From NCBI GenBank assembly GCA_002729235.1, contig PBTY01000064.1:1-41356 (forward strand): a stretch of DNA of 41,356 bases. The letters are read 5' to 3'. The notes beneath the pieces are model-generated. The model saw only the letters and a program-made list of their open reading frames with translations. It was not told where the DNA came from and did no database searches. This DNA is from Rickettsiales bacterium (GTDB lineage: Bacteria > Bacteroidota > Bacteroidia > Cytophagales > Cyclobacteriaceae). Positions within the stretch are counted from its first letter, which is position 1. Each line of letters begins with the position of its first letter. A program made the position numbers and the translations under genes. This document shows, piece after piece, positions 19,196-26,995 of the stretch.

Positions 19196-19374
19196 GGCAT
19201 ACCTGTGCAGGACGAGCGATGAAGTTTGCAGAAGACGCAAAAGCTGGTCGACTTATACTACCCCACCATCATCCAGATCACGATGATGTGTTCTTGCAAA
19301 ACTTAGAAAATCACTGTCAGCTTGAATTTAACAAGACCGTATTAGCTCGGGAAGGTATGATTATTGAACTTTAA
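19196..19374 (+). pseudogene. Remnant C-terminus of an MBL-fold metallohydrolase
   Basis: Reading in frame from 19195, after a TAG at 19192, the DNA encodes GHTCAGRAMKFAEDAKAGRL. It continues with ILPHHHPDHDDVFL and ends TVLAREGMIIEL before a TAA at 19372. This matches, by memory, the tail of metallo-beta-lactamase-fold phosphodiesterases: a GH(S/T) metal ligand, then a helix, then a (F/P)HHDPxHDD segment, ending EGMxI. The first ~200 residues, including HxHxDH, are absent. Further upstream the frame has stops (a G-stop-SPK-stop pattern). A 51-residue ORF from the ATG at 19219 remains open, so it may still be predicted as a gene. Confidence 0.5.
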
Positions 19375-19376
19375 TC

Positions 19377-20729
19377 TCACTTATTTGGAGGTAAGGGTCT
19401 TGGAATCAACAACAATTCAGTTTGTCTTCCATCAATGTATTTGACATCATTTCCATCAAAGAATGCATCCTCTTCCAGCATGATTCGAATTTCCTTATCC
19501 CATTCCTCAATGAAAATAGCATTGTTGAGTTCAATGGAATAAGCTGTATTTGGAAAGAGCGGATAATCACCAGCTCCAGGGACACCACCTTGTTGGTCCC
19601 ACAGACCAATGGTAGGTCCGGCTGCATGACCATGATATCCAATAGGATGGGTGTAAATGGTCGGCTTGAGATCGGCTTCTTTCGCATCGGATAATGATTT
19701 GGCTAAGACTTCATTTCCAGTCATACCGGTTTTGAAGTTGGCAGTGAAGACATCTTGCAGTTGATTGCCGGTAGTAAATGCGTCATTGAGATAGTCTGGA
19801 GCCTTCATTTCCCCAGGTTTCAGGACATAAGCATGTTGTTGTGTGTCTGTATTGAGTCGGAGGTAGGTGATGCCAAAATCAACATGTAGTAGATCTCCGG
19901 GTATGATCACCTGGTCTTCCGGTCTGTCTGAGAATGCACGAAGATGCTCAAAGCTTTCCGGATCCTTGCGCTGAATGGCTACACTAGGGTGAAACCAGGC
20001 TGTGAACCCTAATTCTCGGATGCGATCTCTGTACCACCACACTGCATCATCTGTTGTAGTAACTCCAGGCTGTATTACCTTCTCAGAAAAACCCTCGGCG
20101 ATGATCTGATGAGCCATTCGGACAATATTTTGATAGACCATCATTTCGGAAGGCGTTCTGGTTTCCAGCCAGCCGATTGCCAGGTTTTCAGCACTAACCA
20201 CACGTTTCTGGAAGGGAGAGGGTAATGCTTCCATCAATTGATCATAATGTGTGCTAGAGATGCCATCCGCCAGGGCAAAGGTTTTGGATTTGTTGATGCC
20301 AATCTTCTTAGGGTTCTTTTGCTGAATCAATTCTGCTAATGCTTTCCATTGATCAGGCTGTGTTTCTTTATCCCAAACTTTTTTGAACGTTTTACCGACT
20401 CCATATCTTGCCATAGCCATGGTTTCTAACGGTTGATTGCTCCCAGGGTCGTAAATGACCAGAATGGTTGTCCGACGAGCACTTTGCCAGGTAGCGGGGA
20501 GCATGGTTTTGATCACCGGATCTTCGTTGTATTCTCGCGCGATGATTACCCACATGTCAATACCGGTCCGTTTCATCAATTCTGGTAATACGGTTTGTAC
20601 CCGTTCTTCCATCCATTGATCGATTACCTCAGCTCGTTCTTGCATATTCAGCGTTTTCGGAAAATAGGGGTTTTGCGCATGGAGACTGGCAATCAGTAAG
20701 AGTAAGAAGATGGTAAGTGTATGTTTCAT
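19377..20729 (-). CDS. Exported M24-family metallopeptidase (Xaa-Pro aminopeptidase-like)
   Basis: The start is set at the ATG at 20729, which opens a signal peptide (MKHTLTIFLLLLIASLHAQ). An upstream in-frame ATG at 20777 would put 16 polar residues in front of it. The ~450-residue protein has a creatinase-type N-terminal half (about 25-215). Its M24 'pita-bread' half has metal-ligand motifs: LLHVDFGITY (first Asp), HPIGYHGHAAGP (His) and SIELNNAIF, with a further acidic ligand in IMLEEDAFF. Such enzymes release N-terminal residues preceding proline or related dipeptides. The signal peptide points to the periplasm or outer membrane. It is divergent from the DnaJ-like gene. Confidence 0.88.
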   Translation of the reverse strand: MKHTLTIFLLLLIASLHAQNPYFPKTLNMQERAEVIDQWMEERVQTVLPELMKRTGIDMWVIIAREYNEDPVIKTMLPATWQSARRTTILVIYDPGSNQPLETMAMARYGVGKTFKKVWDKETQPDQWKALAELIQQKNPKKIGINKSKTFALADGISSTHYDQLMEALPSPFQKRVVSAENLAIGWLETRTPSEMMVYQNIVRMAHQIIAEGFSEKVIQPGVTTTDDAVWWYRDRIRELGFTAWFHPSVAIQRKDPESFEHLRAFSDRPEDQVIIPGDLLHVDFGITYLRLNTDTQQHAYVLKPGEMKAPDYLNDAFTTGNQLQDVFTANFKTGMTGNEVLAKSLSDAKEADLKPTIYTHPIGYHGHAAGPTIGLWDQQGGVPGAGDYPLFPNTAYSIELNNAIFIEEWDKEIRIMLEEDAFFDGNDVKYIDGRQTELLLIPRPLPPNK

Positions 20730-20800
20730 AATCGGAAAATAATTGACTCTAATATAGGTCATAGCCAACCATTGCATGAGGCAATTTTGATGGATGGTTA

Positions 20801-20808
20801 TATCTTTG
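20801..20808 (+). promoter_or_regulatory. -7 box TATCTTTG of the DnaJ-like gene
   Basis: TATCTTTG fits the Bacteroidota TAnnTTTG box and lies 20 bases before the TTG start of the DnaJ-like gene. A TTG at the ideal upstream distance is not present. Confidence 0.45.
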
Positions 20809-20827
20809 GCTTAAACCTGTAGCCATT

Positions 20828-21628
20828 TTGACCTACTACGATATACTAGAAGTCCATCAAGGAGCCACTTATGCTGAGATCAAGAGCAGTTATAGACGAC
20901 TGGTGAAGATCTACCACCCGGATGTGAACCCATCCGCACTTGCCGCTGAGAAAATCACGCAGATAACTAACGCCTATGAGGTATTGAGTGATCCTAACGC
21001 AAGAGCAAATTATGACTGGCAGATATCTCTCGGTGCTAGCGACACTTCATTCACTTATCAGGCACCCCAACCAGAACCGGTAGTTGACGAGCGGGAGCAA
21101 AAGAGGAGGGAGTATGTGAAGTGGCGAAGAAAACGTGATGAGGAGCTCTGGCAGAAGCGCTTTCATATGAAAGTGATGTTCTACAAGTATCAGCGATACT
21201 TTGCTTATTTGTTCTTGCTGGTAGGAGTGATTTTTACTTTTGATCACTATACTCATGGAGATAAACAACCGATCAAAATCCAACGAGTGATTCTGCTGAA
21301 GTGGGGAAATACCGGAGTAGTGGTGAATGGCATCCGATATGAGACCTCTGGCGCTATGTATCGCGAAAAGGCTGTTCAACCCGATTTGTCAGGTTATTTT
21401 TATCATTCAGGTGTTTTTGGGAAGAATTCACAAATTGGGTTTGCCAATGGGGGTAAGTACACGATTTATGGTTCATTGTACCAGTTTGGTAACCTGTTTG
21501 CCTACTTGATACTGATTATTTCAGCAGCACTTATTGCCGTAAAGAAATACAACGACTTCATGCTGACCATTGGTTTGATCCCGATCTTCTTAACCTGGTT
21601 TTTGATGGTGTTTGTGTTATTTACTTAG
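20828..21628 (+). CDS. Membrane-anchored DnaJ-domain protein
   Basis: The 266-residue protein starts at a TTG. Residues 1-65 are a J-domain (YYDILEVHQGATYAEIKSSY) with the HPD motif at 30-32 that stimulates DnaK ATPase. A charged linker (about 85-115) follows. Three or so membrane segments come next: about 122-140 (YFAYLFLLVGVIFTFDHY), about 217-235 (LFAYLILIISAALIAVKKY) and about 243-265. About 75 residues between the first two may form a small exposed domain. It lacks the Gly/Phe and zinc regions of true DnaJ, so it is a specialised membrane co-chaperone rather than the housekeeping one. Confidence 0.82.
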   Translation: MTYYDILEVHQGATYAEIKSSYRRLVKIYHPDVNPSALAAEKITQITNAYEVLSDPNARANYDWQISLGASDTSFTYQAPQPEPVVDEREQKRREYVKWRRKRDEELWQKRFHMKVMFYKYQRYFAYLFLLVGVIFTFDHYTHGDKQPIKIQRVILLKWGNTGVVVNGIRYETSGAMYREKAVQPDLSGYFYHSGVFGKNSQIGFANGGKYTIYGSLYQFGNLFAYLILIISAALIAVKKYNDFMLTIGLIPIFLTWFLMVFVLFT

Positions 21629-21648
21629 TGGGGCAGCTTGTTCCATTT

Positions 21649-22605
21649 TTATCCACGGAGTACCAGATAAGTGAGGTATGATATGTAGGTTAGTATAAAG
21701 ATGGTTCCCATTACCCTTCCTATGCTCGCTTTTCTACCAACGACAATTGCTAGAATTAAAAGGGTACTGGAAGCAATAACCATAAGAATGTCCGAGTTGG
21801 AGACAATGTCAAATGGAAGAGGTCTGATGATGGAACTTAATCCTAAAATCCATAAGATATTGAATATGTTGGATCCCACCACATTACCCACGGCCATATC
21901 AGATTGACCTTTACGAGCTGCAACGGCAGAGGTCACAAGTTCCGGCAGTGATGTACCGATAGCTACTACCGTAAGTCCAATAAATGTCTCAGAAAGACCA
22001 AATAATAGGGCAATTTCAAATGCTCCATCGACTACCCATTTTCCACCCAGGAACAAACCAAATGATCCACCTGCGATAAACAGCATGGATTTCAGCTGGG
22101 ACATCATATTTGTTTGATCTGACTCGTCTATTTCATCTTTGGATTGAGCTACCACGTAGATGTAGGTCATAAATAGCCCAAAAAAGAAAAGAAGTATAAT
22201 GCCATCGTACCGGCTAAGGGTTAATCCTTTGACATCTACGAACAAATCGGCATTGGCCAGGAAACCAAGTAAAACGGTCGCGAAAAGAGATATAGGCACT
22301 TCTGTGAAATAGATACTTTTGTGTATCGGTAGCGGTTTGATGATGGCTGCCACACCTAAAATAAGCAGTACGTTGGCAATATTACTTCCAAGAACGTTGC
22401 CAATTGCCAGTTCAGAGCTTCCATCAAAGCTTGCCAGGAGATTGACAATGAGCTCTGGCATGCTCGTACCGAAAGACACAATGGTTAAACCGATGACGAT
22501 TTCCGGAATATTGTTTCGTTTGGCTATTGATGAGGCTCCCTCTACTAAGAAATCTGCACCTTTGATTAAAAGAGCAAATCCAATTACAAACAGGATGTAA
22601 ACCAC
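21649..22605 (-). CDS. Calcium/sodium antiporter, CaCA family (YrbG-like)
   Basis: The 318-residue integral membrane protein has about ten helices and the two inverted alpha-repeats of the CaCA family. Repeat 1 has [18 protein letters not shown] and [16 protein letters not shown]. Repeat 2 has [18 protein letters not shown] and [16 protein letters not shown]. The glutamates of the GTS(M/L)PE motifs coordinate the transported cation. It exchanges Na+ (or H+) for Ca2+ across the inner membrane. Its length is normal for YrbG-type proteins. It stands alone, convergent with the DnaJ-like gene. Confidence 0.93.
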   Translation of the reverse strand: MVYILFVIGFALLIKGADFLVEGASSIAKRNNIPEIVIGLTIVSFGTSMPELIVNLLASFDGSSELAIGNVLGSNIANVLLILGVAAIIKPLPIHKSIYFTEVPISLFATVLLGFLANADLFVDVKGLTLSRYDGIILLFFFGLFMTYIYVVAQSKDEIDESDQTNMMSQLKSMLFIAGGSFGLFLGGKWVVDGAFEIALLFGLSETFIGLTVVAIGTSLPELVTSAVAARKGQSDMAVGNVVGSNIFNILWILGLSSIIRPLPFDIVSNSDILMVIASSTLLILAIVVGRKASIGRVMGTIFILTYISYLTYLVLRG

Positions 22606-22697
22606 TTCGTACCCATTTTAATGTTTCTTGAATTATTTGGATTAAATCTAGATAGATTCCAAATATTATAATCTTAGAAGTGAAATTATCTTGTTTT

Positions 22698-22825
22698 TTA
22701 GAAATTCAGAAATAGTTGATCTCTTAACTCTTTGACTCCCTCCTCGATTTCTTTTTTTACTTCTTTGGTAGCGTGGTTTTTGATGGTGTTTTTGATTTTT
22801 GCCTGACTGGTAATCAGTGATTAGT
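22698..22825 (-). pseudogene. Possible C-terminal gene remnant
   Basis: On the minus strand an open frame without a start codon ends QAKIKNTIKNHATKEVKK, then EIEEGVKELRDQLFLNF, then TAA. The composition is that of a real amphipathic helix, and the DNA just upstream dissolves into the degenerate repeat tract. It may be a decayed gene end, but it is short and I recognise no family. Confidence 0.25.
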
Positions 22826-22957
22826 GAATTCGTAATCAGTATGTCAGTGATCAGTAATTAATCGGTTAGTCGGTCATCAGTGTGTCAATTTATCAGTAAA
22901 CAGTGGACTGTCAACTGAAAGCTGTCTAGTGACAACTAATCCCTATTATCCAACACC
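22808..22957. repeat. Degenerate short-repeat tract, block 1
   Basis: The gap 22606-22968 has no intact gene. This part is built of loosely repeated words such as GTAATCAGTGATTAGTG, TCAGTGATCAGTAA, TCAGTAAACAGT and ACTGAAAGCTGTC. The same words recur at 23813-23850 and in 34735-35165. The units are too irregular for a tandem-repeat period and show no coding frame. Confidence 0.6.
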
Positions 22958-22968
22958 ATGGTACCTTT

Positions 22969-23757
22969 TCAAAGCTTAAAGGTTACTGGAAAGATCATTT
23001 TGCTTCGAACTGCGATACCATTTTGTGTTCCAGGTTTCCATTTGGGCATTGTTTCCAACACTCTGATCACTTCAGCGTCAAAGTTTTTCGCTTGTTCCAC
23101 AGATTTGACCACATGAATGTTGGTAATACTTCCATCTTTTTCAATCACAAACTCTACATAGACCTTTCCAGTGATGTGCTTTTTTAGTTCCCACTCAGGG
23201 TAGGTGAGTTTTTTTTCAATGTATTTAAATAGCTCTTCATACCCGCCATTGAATTCTGGCATTGACTCTGGAAAGTTGAAGATATAGTTGGGCTCATCAT
23301 TCAAGTCAACTTCCTCCACCAAGACGATATCTCCCATGAGTATTTCCTCAACTGGAATATCTATGGAGGGAGGGATTTCTTCAGAGTCGATAGTTTCTGC
23401 CAGTTCAGTAGCTGGTTTCTTTATGTTCGGAAATTCATCTGTGCAGCCAGATAATATCAATGAACTTACCACCAATGCAAAGAAGAGCATATTCTGGTTT
23501 TTGGATGAATAGGATGTTTTTCTTACGACCAAAAGTAATTCTTGAGAGGTATGAGCTAAATCTGATTTACGGATTCTACCACATACCCGATCGTTGCGAT
23601 GATCCAGTAGGTATTGAATGATGTTTGTTCGATCCATAGTCGTAAAGTCAATAACAGCTTTATCACATTGTTCGCAATGTCTGGAAATACAGCCTATTTT
23701 CATGTCATTCCAGGAAGCGCTGCATGGTGCTTTAATGGATTTTTGTAGCAGTGTCAT
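22969..23757 (-). CDS. TonB C-terminal domain protein with N-terminal CxxC module
   Basis: From the ATG at 23757 (another lies at 23781) the product is ~262 residues. Residues ~10-60 form a Bacteroidota module with a conserved Cys, then ISRHCEQCDKAVIDFTTM and a later VCGR, probably a small metal-binding domain. A membrane segment (about 88-105, MLFFALVVSSLILSG) is followed by an acidic, Pro-rich spacer. The C-terminal ~90 residues are a TonB-type domain (MPEFNGGYEELFKYIEKKL, GKVYVEFVIEKDGSI, MPKWKPGTQNG, FPVTFKL). Such proteins transmit proton-motive energy or take part in signalling through outer-membrane receptors. No ExbB/ExbD is nearby, so it is a stand-alone paralogue. Confidence 0.82.
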   Translation of the reverse strand: MTLLQKSIKAPCSASWNDMKIGCISRHCEQCDKAVIDFTTMDRTNIIQYLLDHRNDRVCGRIRKSDLAHTSQELLLVVRKTSYSSKNQNMLFFALVVSSLILSGCTDEFPNIKKPATELAETIDSEEIPPSIDIPVEEILMGDIVLVEEVDLNDEPNYIFNFPESMPEFNGGYEELFKYIEKKLTYPEWELKKHITGKVYVEFVIEKDGSITNIHVVKSVEQAKNFDAEVIRVLETMPKWKPGTQNGIAVRSKMIFPVTFKL

Positions 23758-23812
23758 AGATATTGGATTTATTAGGTACAATCCAGTTTGACGAAATAGT
23801 CACATTTAATTT

Positions 23813-23850
23813 TAGTGAATTAGTGAGTCAGTAATCAGTGATTGGGAGGT
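23813..23850. repeat. Degenerate short-repeat tract, block 2a
   Basis: GTGAATTAGTGAGTCAGTAATCAGTGATTGGG-type words, the same family as the tract at 22808-22957. It lies upstream of the TonB-like gene, in the gap 23782-24145, which contains no gene. Confidence 0.5.
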
Positions 23851-23874
23851 AGGGTACTTGTTTGTTATGAAATG

Positions 23875-23944
23875 CGTCATTCCCCGAATGTGTGACGAAC
23901 ATGATCAATTAAGTTTTGCTTAAGTCATTCTAGGGGAATCTGAC
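23875..23944. repeat. Palindromic intergenic repeat, second locus
   Basis: CGTCATTCCCCGAATGTG followed by TGACG forms an imperfect hairpin with CGTCA/TGACG ends. About 27 bases later GTCATTCTAGGGGAATCTGAC is a second near-palindrome. Both cores, TCATTCCCCGAAT and ATTCTAGGGGAAT, match the cluster at 1-175, so the two loci hold members of one dispersed family. Confidence 0.6.
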
Positions 23945-24085
23945 CTTTCTAACACCCGACATTCAATACCCAACTACGGTCTCTGGTTTATCGAATGAAA
24001 GCTATCAGGCCATTAACACCCAACCTAAAGCCCAAAACTCAAGAACTTTGTCCAACATCAAACCTCCCGCAATTTCCCCAAAATC
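23944..24085. repeat. Degenerate short-repeat tract, block 2b
   Basis: Words such as CACCCGACATTCAATACCCAAC, TACGGTCTCTGGTTTATCGA, ATGAAAGCTATC and AACACCCAACC resemble those in 34735-34925. No gene is seen; the next start is at 24146. Confidence 0.45.
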
Positions 24086-24145
24086 TGGTATTGCTAAAAA
24101 CGGTACAATCACATAATTTGAATTCTTTTAACTAATAACGCCATT

Positions 24146-24847
24146 ATGAGTAAATCAAATTATGATGCGCTGCTGGCTGAGATAGAAGCTATCCCAGAAG
24201 CAGAAGTAAAACAACCCAACATGCCTATTGATGCCTTTTTGCAGGAAGCTGCAGATCTGGAAGTCTGGTGCAAAGAGGACATCCCGAAGCTCACCGCTGT
24301 AGGCATTCCCAAAGCTGTTTTTGATTCACTTCCTGTCCGAACAGGCGCATTGCGCTATGCACAGAGTGTGTGGAGCAAAGACCGCTACTCGCAGGAGGAA
24401 GCACGGCAGGAGTGGGATCAGAAAAGTCCTATTGCCATTGGACTGAAGGATGAGCTGGAGCATGCGTATCGCTTTGCCTTCCGTAAGCGACCGGACTTGC
24501 TCAGCAAAGTACAGGCCATAGAAGAGGGCACAGGCAATGCAGACCTGGTACAGGACCTCAGTGATTTGGCTGTGCTGGGCAAGGCCAATCTACCGCTAGT
24601 GAAAGTGGTAGGGATCAATGCCGCAAAGCTCGCTGAAGCAGAAACCATGAGTACCGAAATGAGCGGACTCCTAGCTGCAATGAATGGTGAACGTGCCGAG
24701 AGTGGTGAGGGCAAGATCATTCGTGACAAGGCCTACACGCTACTGAAAAATGCCGTGGATGAAATCCGTGAAGCTGGCAAGTTTGTCTTCTGGAAGGACT
24801 CCAATAAGCTGAAGGGGTACAAGAGTGCCTATTTTAGGAACCGCTAA
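24146..24847 (+). CDS. Unknown helical protein preceding the 21-bp array
   Basis: I do not recognise a named family. The 233-residue product is soluble, predicted almost all helical and rich in Ala, Glu and Lys. Distinct stretches are ADLEVWCKEDIPKLTAVGIP, VRTGALRYAQSVWSKDRYS, HAYRFAFRKRPDLLSKVQAI, NADLVQDLSDLAVLGKANLP and a C-terminal FVFWKDSNKLKGYKSAYFRN. The segments at ~34-64 and ~133-160 look alike ('DL..L..LGK.NLP.V..VGI' against 'DLEVW.KEDIPKL.AVGIP'), suggesting an internal duplication. The G+C content is visibly higher than in the following Kiwa-like genes. It lies at the left edge of the accessory block. Its stop is followed within 5 bases by the periodic array at 24852-25033. Confidence 0.7.
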   Translation: MSKSNYDALLAEIEAIPEAEVKQPNMPIDAFLQEAADLEVWCKEDIPKLTAVGIPKAVFDSLPVRTGALRYAQSVWSKDRYSQEEARQEWDQKSPIAIGLKDELEHAYRFAFRKRPDLLSKVQAIEEGTGNADLVQDLSDLAVLGKANLPLVKVVGINAAKLAEAETMSTEMSGLLAAMNGERAESGEGKIIRDKAYTLLKNAVDEIREAGKFVFWKDSNKLKGYKSAYFRNR

Positions 24848-24851
24848 GTAT

Positions 24852-25033
24852 TCCTGCGGCGCAGGATGGAATGAAAATCCCGCAGGACAATAGAAAGTTT
24901 CGCAGGACGCCTTGAAGGTCTTGCAGGACAGGGTCAACCTCTCGCAGGATTACCCATAAGTCTCGCAGGAAGGGGTTAAACTCCTGCAGGGTTGGCAAAA
25001 GCCTTGCAGTAAGCTTTTAAATTCTCGCAGGAC
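24852..25033 (+). repeat. Nine-copy GCAGGA array with ~21-bp period
   Basis: The core GCAGG(A/G), with GCAGT in one copy, starts at 24861, 24882, 24902, 24923, 24944, 24965, 24986, 25006 and 25027. Spacings are 21, 20, 21, 21, 21, 21, 20 and 21 bases. The core is usually preceded by CTC or TTC, followed by AC or AT, and an AA doublet sits about 13-15 bases later; the other positions vary. The left end is a perfect palindrome, TCCTGCG-G-CGCAGGA (24852-24866), giving one inverted copy. The two 20-bp units break any reading frame, so it is not coding. The spacing equals two DNA helical turns. Confidence 0.85.
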
Positions 25034-25039
25034 TATTAT

Positions 25040-25075
25040 AAAACCCGTCTATCGTGTAGGCGGGTTTTGTTTTGT
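25040..25075 (+). terminator. Strong rho-independent terminator after the array
   Basis: AAAACCCGTCTA (25040-25051) pairs with TAGGCGGGTTTT (25057-25068), twelve pairs with one G-T wobble and a 5-base loop, followed by GTTTTGTT. It lies after the last array unit, so the array is probably transcribed as the 3' end of the upstream mRNA or as its own RNA. Confidence 0.85.
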
Positions 25076-25132
25076 TGATAAAATGCAATTAATACTTTGA
25101 ATTATATCATTTAAAAAAGGTCCAACTGGATT

Positions 25133-25154
25133 AAATACCATATTTAGGGTATTT
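25133..25154. promoter_or_regulatory. Inverted repeat upstream of the Kiwa-like operon
   Basis: AAATACC (25133-25139) and GGTATTT (25148-25154) are perfect 7-bp arms. They lie just upstream of a weak -7-like box TTAATTTG (25174-25181) and about 55 bases before the first Kiwa-like start. It is a possible operator. Confidence 0.35.
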
Positions 25155-25207
25155 TGGTAGATACCGTATTAGGTTAATTTGCAGTTATTCAATAAGCACA
25201 CCTTTCG

Positions 25208-25819
25208 ATGAGTAATAAATCAAATGCAGGACTAACCTATCTGGCAAGATTTGTCCTTTTTGTCTCATCTTACCTGCCGCTTTTCATTTTACTGATTAGT
25301 CAGCAATTATATCAAAACAAAGAATTTCTTAATTATGGAGGCATTTCGTTGGAGACTCTTATCTGCTGGTTATCCAACTTCGGCCTTAGTTGTATACTTC
25401 TGCTGGTATCGGTTATTGGATATGTAGGTTACCGATATACCTTCCAAAACCTTAAAAGTAACGCACCGAATGGAGATCCTGCTACAATCATTGACATCAA
25501 GAATAAGAACAGCGAAGCAATAGGATATATTGGTACATACATTTTGCCTTTTTTATTTCAGGACCTCAATAATCCGGTTCAGTCATTTTCCATTTTGTTC
25601 TTGCTCTTTATCATTTACCGGATCTATATCAATTCATCATTGATGTTAATCAATCCGGTATTGTCAATGAAGTATACTCTTTATGAAGTGACTTATGCTG
25701 AAAATGAAAAAAACAATAAAACCGCTCTAATTCTTAGTGAAAATGATGATATGCAAGAAGAGGATCAAATTCAAATTACACAATTAGGCCATAAATTATT
25801 TTTCGCCATAGACCTGTAA
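25208..25819 (+). CDS. kwaA: KwaA-like four-helix membrane protein (Kiwa-type defence)
   Basis: The 203-residue protein has four hydrophobic segments: about 12-30 (FVLFVSSYLPLFILLIS), 50-70 (LICWLSNFGLSCILLLVSVIGY), 104-115 (AIGYIGTYILPFLF) and 123-140 (FSILFLLFIIYRIYINS). A cytoplasmic-looking C-terminal tail (about 150-203) is rich in Asp/Glu and beta-prone. The size, topology and position six bases before a DUF4868 gene match Kiwa, in which membrane KwaA senses phage attack and KwaB (DUF4868) acts with it. The call rests mainly on the partner gene; sequence similarity to KwaA could not be tested. It is visibly A+T-rich compared with the genes on both sides. Confidence 0.6.
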   Translation: MSNKSNAGLTYLARFVLFVSSYLPLFILLISQQLYQNKEFLNYGGISLETLICWLSNFGLSCILLLVSVIGYVGYRYTFQNLKSNAPNGDPATIIDIKNKNSEAIGYIGTYILPFLFQDLNNPVQSFSILFLLFIIYRIYINSSLMLINPVLSMKYTLYEVTYAENEKNNKTALILSENDDMQEEDQIQITQLGHKLFFAIDL

Positions 25820-25825
25820 CTAACC

Positions 25826-26845
25826 ATGATTTTAAAAACCATTTCTGAACAAATAGAAGATTCTTCAATAATCCACTTGTTTTTTATTACACGGAAATTA
25901 AAGGACAACACAAAAAAGACTGATAGAGTATTAGATAAGTTTGATTTTACAGCTTATCAAGTGGATGTGAATGATGAAATTAGAAAATACTTAAGAGAGC
26001 TAACTGAAAAACATCTTTCTAAGATGGTGAAGTCTGACTATGATATGGAAGACTATGATGTATTAACTGATGATTCGCATAAGGTGCTGACCTATCAAAT
26101 GGAAAATAAGAAAATGTCATTTGCCAACGTGGTTACTGAGCAGTTATTAAATAAGCCTTCCAAAATTAAGGATGTAGTAGATCTTGTAGCTAAAGGTGAG
26201 GAAATATGGGCCTATAGCGTAGGGTTTTACTCTAAAAAAGAGACCAATCAGTGGATATATACCTTTAGAAAAGTACTGTCAGGCAAAGTTGCTGTTGATG
26301 CTAAATCGAATCCTGAGACCTCAAAAATGGATAAAACCATTAGAACAGTCTTCAATACACAAACTCAAAAACTAGAATTGCTAAAAGGTCAAACAATAAA
26401 TCTTGATACAACGGTTGACTGTATTTACTTCAATGATACTTTTTATATCAAAAACAAACGACAGTTTGAGCAGATCATTGGTTTAGAGGAAGAATTCAAG
26501 GAAGAAGCAAGACAAGTGGTGACTAAACTGCAAGAGCTTGATGTTATTGAAGGGCTTGACTTAATTAGTGAACAAATAGAAGATCATCCACCGATCCATA
26601 AAAAGCTAGTAAGGATATCGAAAATCGGAAATTACCGAGACATCAATAGAGCGACACTAAATAAAATGAAGGCCGTTTCAAAAGCCTATGGAAGTAACCT
26701 TAAAGTCAAGAATAACAAGTTGGTAATTGAAGATAAGAATGATATTGAATTGGTACTTAAGATGCTCTCTGATTATTATAAAAGAGGGGAAGTCTCTGGT
26801 AAACCTTATGGCACTTATGCTGGAAAGCAAATTGAACAATCTTAA
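25826..26845 (+). CDS. kwaB: KwaB-like DUF4868 protein (Kiwa-type defence)
   Basis: The 339-residue soluble protein shows what I take to be the DUF4868 pattern. Its central part reads EEIWAYSVGFYSKKETNQW, then a variable stretch, then TTVDCIYFNDTFYIKNKRQF and EQIIGLEEEFKEEARQVV (about residues 190-240). A helical C-terminal region with LVIEDKNDIELVLKMLSDYY and a conserved-looking GKPYGTYAGK end follows. DUF4868 is the KwaB domain of Kiwa; published work describes it as the effector/DNA-binding partner of membrane KwaA. It is co-transcribed with the upstream membrane gene and ends in a perfect terminator hairpin, making a self-contained two-gene unit. Confidence 0.65.
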   Translation: MILKTISEQIEDSSIIHLFFITRKLKDNTKKTDRVLDKFDFTAYQVDVNDEIRKYLRELTEKHLSKMVKSDYDMEDYDVLTDDSHKVLTYQMENKKMSFANVVTEQLLNKPSKIKDVVDLVAKGEEIWAYSVGFYSKKETNQWIYTFRKVLSGKVAVDAKSNPETSKMDKTIRTVFNTQTQKLELLKGQTINLDTTVDCIYFNDTFYIKNKRQFEQIIGLEEEFKEEARQVVTKLQELDVIEGLDLISEQIEDHPPIHKKLVRISKIGNYRDINRATLNKMKAVSKAYGSNLKVKNNKLVIEDKNDIELVLKMLSDYYKRGEVSGKPYGTYAGKQIEQS

Positions 26846-26866
26846 AAAATTGAAAACTACCTAACT

Positions 26867-26895
26867 AAAATCGCCCGCTCAGGCGATTTTCTTAT
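26867..26895 (+). terminator. Terminator of the Kiwa-like operon
   Basis: AAAATCGCC (26867-26875) and GGCGATTTT (26882-26890) form a perfect 9-bp stem with a 6-base loop, followed by CTTATTTT, 21 bases after the kwaB-like stop. Confidence 0.8.
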
Positions 26896-26995
26896 TTTCA
26901 TACTATCCCTAACTTCAGTACCATAAGGCAATCATGACAGCTGTGCTGAATTATAACTTGAGGAAATTAATATCTTGTAGTCTGAATAAGTAGCC

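Noticed and set aside
24740-24937. Minus-strand 65-codon frame across the array with heptad-like residues
   Set aside because: The apparent heptads come from the 21-bp period; the 20-bp units destroy the frame, and the frame also runs antisense to the upstream gene.
24861-25033. Periodic GCAGGA array as a CRISPR array
   Set aside because: The conserved part is only about 7-9 bp and the spacing 20-21 bp; CRISPR repeats are longer and spacers about 30 bp or more. No cas gene is present.
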